A DNA stretch of 9,819 nucleotides from Deltaproteobacteria bacterium (lineage in GTDB: Bacteria > Desulfobacterota > Binatia > Binatales > Binataceae): positions 1 through 9,819 of the forward strand of contig DAHZDR010000180.1 of assembly GCA_027403435.1 (NCBI GenBank). The letters are read 5' to 3'. The notes under the pieces were generated by a model. That model did not search any database, had not been told where the DNA came from, and saw nothing but the letters and a program-made list of their open reading frames with translations. A program made the translations under genes and the position numbers. Of this stretch, positions 6,645 through 9,819 are shown piece by piece (the stretch's first letter is position 1; each line of letters starts with the position of its first letter).

Positions 6645-7836
6645 ACTTGCCCGCAAAGGTTACCAGTTCGTCTTCCATCGGAGTTTCACGTTTTACCCCG
6701 GTTGAACCTTCGATCGTCAAGTGTATGGGCTGGCCGTCCTTGCGATCAATTCGATATTTCTCGAGCGCGTACGCGTCGAACTCGTAGGGAATCCCGTTGG
6801 ACCCGAGAAACGACGGCGCGTCGCAGACCTGCAGATGCAGATGCGGCTCGGTGGAGCTGCCGGTGTTGCCCAGATGCGCAAGGATCTGGCCCGCGGCGAC
6901 CTGATCGCCCGGCTTCACCGTGAGCGACCCCGGTTTCAGATGGGCGTACATGACGTAGCGGCCGTCGCCAATCCGCTCGGCGATGAAATTTCCGCCGACG
7001 TTGGCCAGCGTCAATGCGGTGGCGAATTCCGGCGACTCCGGCGTGTTTTCGGGAACGCCGTCGAGCGTGGCGGCGATCGCGCCCGCGGCGACCGCCTTGA
7101 TTGGCGTGTCGTACGCGTAATAACTCGCATTGCGGCCGGGATCGCCATGATAGGCGCGGCCGTCCGGGCCGAGCTTGACGAAATCGATCGCGAAACGCTG
7201 TCCGATCCGCGGCTCGCCGTCGATTACGAAAATCGTCCGCCGATGAACCGACGTGTTCGATGGTCCGTTCCCGGCCAGCCAGTTCGCGCCGGAAACCGGC
7301 GGCTTAATCACCACCGCTCCAGCACGGCGCACGGCGATCGGCGCGATGGTGATGCGCTGTTCGGTCGCGGGCTTGCCCTCCACTTCGACATCCAGTGAAT
7401 TCACCAGCGCGTGCGGGACCACCGTGGACGCGCCGAAATCCGGAAACAGGAAAATTACGCCGGTTTCCCCGCGCGCGAGGATTGGCGGCTGGCGCGTCTG
7501 ATGGGCGACGCCGGGCTTGCCGAACGACTTTTCCAGCGCGTCGCCATCGATCGTTCGCAGGAACGCGGACCCGCCAGCCGCGCCCGCGATGCGCGCCGCC
7601 ACAATCCGGATCGGCCGGGCGTCGAAATTCGTGACGTACAGTTCGTACGCCGCGTGGGCCTCATGGTCGCCGATGAAGGTATCGACGCTCCGCGAGGACG
7701 GCCGCACCGCAACCCGCAAATATTGCGTCAATGGCACGCTGTTGGCCGCGGGAATTTCCCGGGCGCCCGCAAATTTCGCTCCGCCAAGCGCGACCGCCAA
7801 AGCCGCCGCCGCCGCATACATCCCGACTCTCCCCAC
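6643..7836 (-). CDS. Exported M23 (LytM-type) peptidase-like protein with an altered first zinc motif
   Basis: Peptidoglycan-endopeptidase fold or a degenerate relative, expected in the periplasm. The 397 residues start with a signal peptide (hydrophobic 6-20, AGA-R cleavage near 23-26). Residues about 35-175 form an unassigned beta-rich domain, and the M23 domain follows (about 200-345). It shows MYAHLKPGSL (296-305), GQILAHLGNTGSSTEPH (316-332) and HLHLQV (332-337), which give the late catalytic histidines. The first motif, normally HxxxD, reads YYAYD (239-243): Asp243 is kept but the His ligand is Tyr239. Some M23 relatives of similar layout share such loss, so it may be a subfamily trait rather than recent decay. 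Activity is uncertain. The GTG start is supported by GGAGGTGA (7840-7847). It is coupled to the downstream lipoprotein and lies 34 nt after the alcohol dehydrogenase. Confidence 0.88.
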   Translation of the reverse strand: MGRVGMYAAAAALAVALGGAKFAGAREIPAANSVPLTQYLRVAVRPSSRSVDTFIGDHEAHAAYELYVTNFDARPIRIVAARIAGAAGGSAFLRTIDGDALEKSFGKPGVAHQTRQPPILARGETGVIFLFPDFGASTVVPHALVNSLDVEVEGKPATEQRITIAPIAVRRAGAVVIKPPVSGANWLAGNGPSNTSVHRRTIFVIDGEPRIGQRFAIDFVKLGPDGRAYHGDPGRNASYYAYDTPIKAVAAGAIAATLDGVPENTPESPEFATALTLANVGGNFIAERIGDGRYVMYAHLKPGSLTVKPGDQVAAGQILAHLGNTGSSTEPHLHLQVCDAPSFLGSNGIPYEFDAYALEKYRIDRKDGQPIHLTIEGSTGVKRETPMEDELVTFAGK

Positions 7837-7839
7837 CGC

Positions 7840-7847
7840 TCACCTCC
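7840..7847 (-). promoter_or_regulatory. Strong Shine-Dalgarno GGAGGTGA deciding the M23 GTG start
   Basis: An eight-base match to the 16S anti-Shine-Dalgarno; GGAGG is 6 nt from the GTG at 7836. It favours GTG over the in-frame ATG at 7821. Confidence 0.75.
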
Positions 7848-7870
7848 GGACCAGTCAACCCGCCGAAATT

Positions 7871-8986
7871 TCAATAAATCGCCACGCTGCGAATCGACTC
7901 GCCGCGATGCATCAGATCGAACGCATCGTTGATTCGCTCGAGCGGCATCGTATGCGTAATCAGGTCGTCGATATTGATGCGGCCTTCCATGTACCATTCG
8001 ACGATTTTCGGCACGTCCCGCCGCCCGCGCGCGCCGCCGAACGCCGCGCCTTTCCAGGTCCGTCCGGTGACCAGTTGAAACGGCCGCGTCGAGATTTCCT
8101 GGCCGGCCCCGGCGACGCCGATGATGACGCTCACGCCCCATCCGCGCTGGCAGCATTCGAGCGCCTGCCGCATCAGTCCGACGTTGCCTACGCATTCGAA
8201 TGAAAAATCCGCGCCGCCCCCGGTCAGATCGACCAGATACGGCACGAGTTCCCCGCGGACTTCCGCCGGATTCACAAAATGCGTCACGCCGAATTTTTCC
8301 GCGATCGCGCGGCGCGCCGGATTCAGATCGACGCCGACGATCATCGACGCCCCCGCCATCCGCGCCCCCTGCGCGACGTTAAGTCCGATTCCGCCCAGCC
8401 CGAACACCACGACCCGATCGCCAACCTGGACTTTCGCCGTATTGAGCACCGCGCCGATTCCGGTCGTCACGCCGCAGCCGATGTAACACACCTTGTCGAA
8501 CGGCGCGTCGGGACGGATTTTCGCCAGCGCAATTTCCGGAACCACGGTGTAATTCGCGAAGGTCGAAACGCCCATGTAGTGATGAATCATACGGCCGTTT
8601 TCGGCAAAGCGGCTGGTCCCGTCGGGCATCACGCCGCGCCCCTGCGTCTCGCGAATCGCGGTGCACAGATTCGTCCGTCCCGACAGGCACGCCGGACAGT
8701 TGCGGCATTCTGGAATATACAGCGGAATCACATGGTCGCCCGGCTTGAGCGTAGCCACTCCGGCGCCGACCTCGACCACCACCCCGGCGCCCTCGTGGCC
8801 CATGATCGACGGAAATCGTCCCTCCGGATCGGCGCCGGAAAGCGTATAGGCATCCGTATGGCAAACGCCGGTCGCTTTAATTTCGACCAGCGCCTCGCCC
8901 GCTTTCGGCCCTTCGAGATCGACTTGCGTAACTTCAAGCGGCGCGCCCGCCCGACGCGCCACCGCGGCTCTGATTTTCACCCGCAC
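7871..8986 (-). CDS. frmA: S-(hydroxymethyl)glutathione dehydrogenase / class III alcohol dehydrogenase
   Basis: Oxidises S-hydroxymethylglutathione, formed from formaldehyde and glutathione, to S-formylglutathione with NAD; many members also reduce S-nitrosoglutathione. Zinc-dependent medium-chain dehydrogenase of normal length (371). Catalytic zinc ligands are Cys42 (GVCHTD), His64 (GHEGAG) and Cys171 (GCGVTTG). The structural zinc lobe has Cys94, 97, 100 and 108. The class III signature [14 protein letters not shown] (114-127) and the NAD motif GLGGIG (196-201) with Asp220 are present. The C-terminal [20 protein letters not shown] (311-330) is also typical. No active-site residue is missing. 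The GTG at 8986 has no clear Shine-Dalgarno; a second GTG at 8980 would give an N-terminus MKIRAAV, which is common in the family, and may be the true start. An S-formylglutathione hydrolase gene, a frequent partner, is not recognisable nearby. The adjacent esterase is exported and of another type. Confidence 0.96.
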   Translation of the reverse strand: MRVKIRAAVARRAGAPLEVTQVDLEGPKAGEALVEIKATGVCHTDAYTLSGADPEGRFPSIMGHEGAGVVVEVGAGVATLKPGDHVIPLYIPECRNCPACLSGRTNLCTAIRETQGRGVMPDGTSRFAENGRMIHHYMGVSTFANYTVVPEIALAKIRPDAPFDKVCYIGCGVTTGIGAVLNTAKVQVGDRVVVFGLGGIGLNVAQGARMAGASMIVGVDLNPARRAIAEKFGVTHFVNPAEVRGELVPYLVDLTGGGADFSFECVGNVGLMRQALECCQRGWGVSVIIGVAGAGQEISTRPFQLVTGRTWKGAAFGGARGRRDVPKIVEWYMEGRINIDDLITHTMPLERINDAFDLMHRGESIRSVAIY

Positions 8987-8998
8987 CCCCCGCTTACA

Positions 8999-9013
8999 CG
9001 GCGATTTTCGCCG
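8999..9013. repeat. Small GC hairpin upstream of the alcohol dehydrogenase
   Basis: CGGCGA (8999-9004) and TCGCCG (9008-9013) form a perfect 6-bp stem around a 3-nt loop, 12 nt upstream of the GTG at 8986. Read on the minus strand it differs by one base from the hairpin at 3808-3822. No T-run follows. It may influence ribosome access to the dehydrogenase start, or be a short recurring palindrome. Confidence 0.4.
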
Positions 9014-9022
9014 CCCGCGCCA

Positions 9023-9055
9023 GCGCGCGCTTAGCCCGCGCGCGCTTAGCCCGCG
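9023..9055. repeat. Short tandem direct repeat, 15-nt period
   Basis: The unit GCGCGCGCTTAGCCC occurs twice in a row followed by GCG, giving 33 nt with a 15-nt period in the 78-nt gap between the hydratase stop and the alcohol dehydrogenase start. It looks like a local slippage duplication in GC-rich DNA. I see no regulatory signature in it. Confidence 0.8.
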
Positions 9056-9064
9056 TTCGAACCG

Positions 9065-9819
9065 TCAGGCGCGCAGCGTGACGACGCCGTCGCGCACCGC
9101 GCGCCCGCCCTCGGCGCTCAAAGTTTCGAAGAAAATTATGTCGCCGGAGCCGCGCCGTTCGCGCGCGAGAATCCGCACCGTCAATACCGACGGCATGAAG
9201 ACCATCGCGCTGAAACGTCCGGCGATTTCCGCGACCCGCCCGGGATCGCCGTCCGCTTCGGCCGCGACGATCCGCGACACGCTCATCGCCAGCGTCGCCG
9301 TGCCGTGCAGGATAATTCCCGGCAGGCGCGCCGCTTCCGCCGCCGCGGCGTCGGTATGAATCGGGTTCCAGATACGCGCGCATTCGCTATAGACGTGCGC
9401 GGCGCCCGCGCCCACCGGCGCCGGGATCTCGGCGCGCGGACGCGAGGGGATCGCTTCGATCGCGGGCGGCGTTGGGGCCGCCGTCGCTGGACGATCGCCC
9501 CCGACCACCGCGACCTCCCGATAAAGCGTGCCGTACCAGGTCGTGACGACCAGCCCGCCGCGCTCGTCGAGAGTCTCGAACTTCGTGACTTCGTACGCGC
9601 CCGCCTTGCGCGCCTCGATCCCGACAATCTCCGCGCGCGTCGTCAGCCGCTCCGGCGGGCGAATCGGCCGATGCAGCGCCGCGTGATGCGTCGCGTGGAC
9701 GCCGCGCGCGGCTTCCGCCGCCGTCAGCGTGCCGCGATGGCGCGCGCGCAACACGCCGCCCGCCGGCCATTCGAGGCACACCTGGAACAGCGGATGCGCC
9801 ACGATCCCGCCGGCGCGCC
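9065..9819 (-). CDS. MaoC-type two-hotdog hydratase/dehydratase (5' end off the right edge)
   Basis: Predicted acyl-CoA hydratase/dehydratase or related thioester-binding protein. The frame stays open to the window edge through RAGGIVAHPLF, so the GTG at 9802 is probably internal and the gene likely begins upstream. Numbering from that GTG (245 residues): an N-terminal FAS1-like dehydratase half begins with HPLFQVCLEWP (3-13) and includes RPIRPPERLTTRAEIVGIE (45-63) and TTWYGTLYREV (87-97). A Pro/Ala linker (about 104-130) leads to the C-terminal MaoC half with YSECARIWNPIHTD (138-151) and GIILHGTATL (162-171). His149 of NPIH and His166 are visible. The hydratase-2 Asp, usually two residues before Asn (DxNPxH), is Ile144 here. 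It is the first visible gene of the minus-strand block. A mesaconyl- or 3-methylfumaryl-CoA hydratase relative is possible but not shown. Confidence 0.85.
   Translation of the reverse strand, partial: RAGGIVAHPLFQVCLEWPAGGVLRARHRGTLTAAEAARGVHATHHAALHRPIRPPERLTTRAEIVGIEARKAGAYEVTKFETLDERGGLVVTTWYGTLYREVAVVGGDRPATAAPTPPAIEAIPSRPRAEIPAPVGAGAAHVYSECARIWNPIHTDAAAAEAARLPGIILHGTATLAMSVSRIVAAEADGDPGRVAEIAGRFSAMVFMPSVLTVRILARERRGSGDIIFFETLSAEGGRAVRDGVVTLRA

Noticed and set aside
5061..6923. A 620-codon open frame on the plus strand
   Set aside because: It is antisense to the esterase, the lipoprotein and the end of the M23 gene, all with clear motifs. The product is Arg/His-rich low complexity, as expected from the reverse of GC-rich codons.

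Overview
The window is GC-rich bacterial chromosome, very probably from a Gram-negative organism. The evidence is a glutathione-dependent formaldehyde dehydrogenase, a lipoprotein and other exported envelope proteins, good Shine-Dalgarno sites and frequent GTG starts. I cannot name the organism. A soil or water proteobacterium, or a related lineage such as Binatota, would fit, but that is inference. I see no rRNA, tRNA, CRISPR array, transposase or phage gene. The content looks chromosomal and mostly metabolic.

Layout. Eight confident genes cover almost all of the window, seven on the minus strand and one on the plus strand. At the left end is a cobalamin pair read right to left: cobyrinic acid a,c-diamide synthase (cbiA/cobB type), whose stop codon overlaps the start of cobyric acid synthase (cbiP/cobQ). 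The latter runs off the left edge. A possible 65-codon ORF lies just upstream of cbiA. A divergent intergenic region (about 2844-3019) carries a perfect 16-bp inverted repeat and a separate 15-nt operator-like palindrome. It leads into the only plus-strand gene, a class I SAM-dependent methyltransferase that starts at a GTG. That gene converges on a minus-strand block filling the rest of the window. Read in its own direction (right to left) the block is: a two-hotdog MaoC-type hydratase (5' end off the window), class III alcohol dehydrogenase, an exported M23-like protein, a lipoprotein, a secreted PHB-depolymerase-type esterase and an acyl-CoA dehydrogenase. Gaps inside the block are 7 to 78 nt, so it may be one transcript.

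How they may work together. CbiA and CbiP amidate the side chains of the corrin ring and are translationally coupled. The hydratase and the acyl-CoA dehydrogenase would act on acyl-CoA thioesters, and the esterase could release acids from an ester substrate outside the cytoplasm. Class III ADH removes formaldehyde as its glutathione adduct. The M23-like protein and lipoprotein are a coupled envelope pair. Linking all six into one pathway is speculation: close spacing is seen, a shared function is not.

The points most worth a second look are active-site departures: Asp at the usual catalytic Glu position of the acyl-CoA dehydrogenase, Tyr at the first zinc-ligand His position of the M23 protein, and no Asp in the NPIH motif of the hydratase. 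The paired palindromic elements in the cobalamin/methyltransferase divergent region are the other. Nothing in the window clearly amounts to an undescribed multi-gene system.
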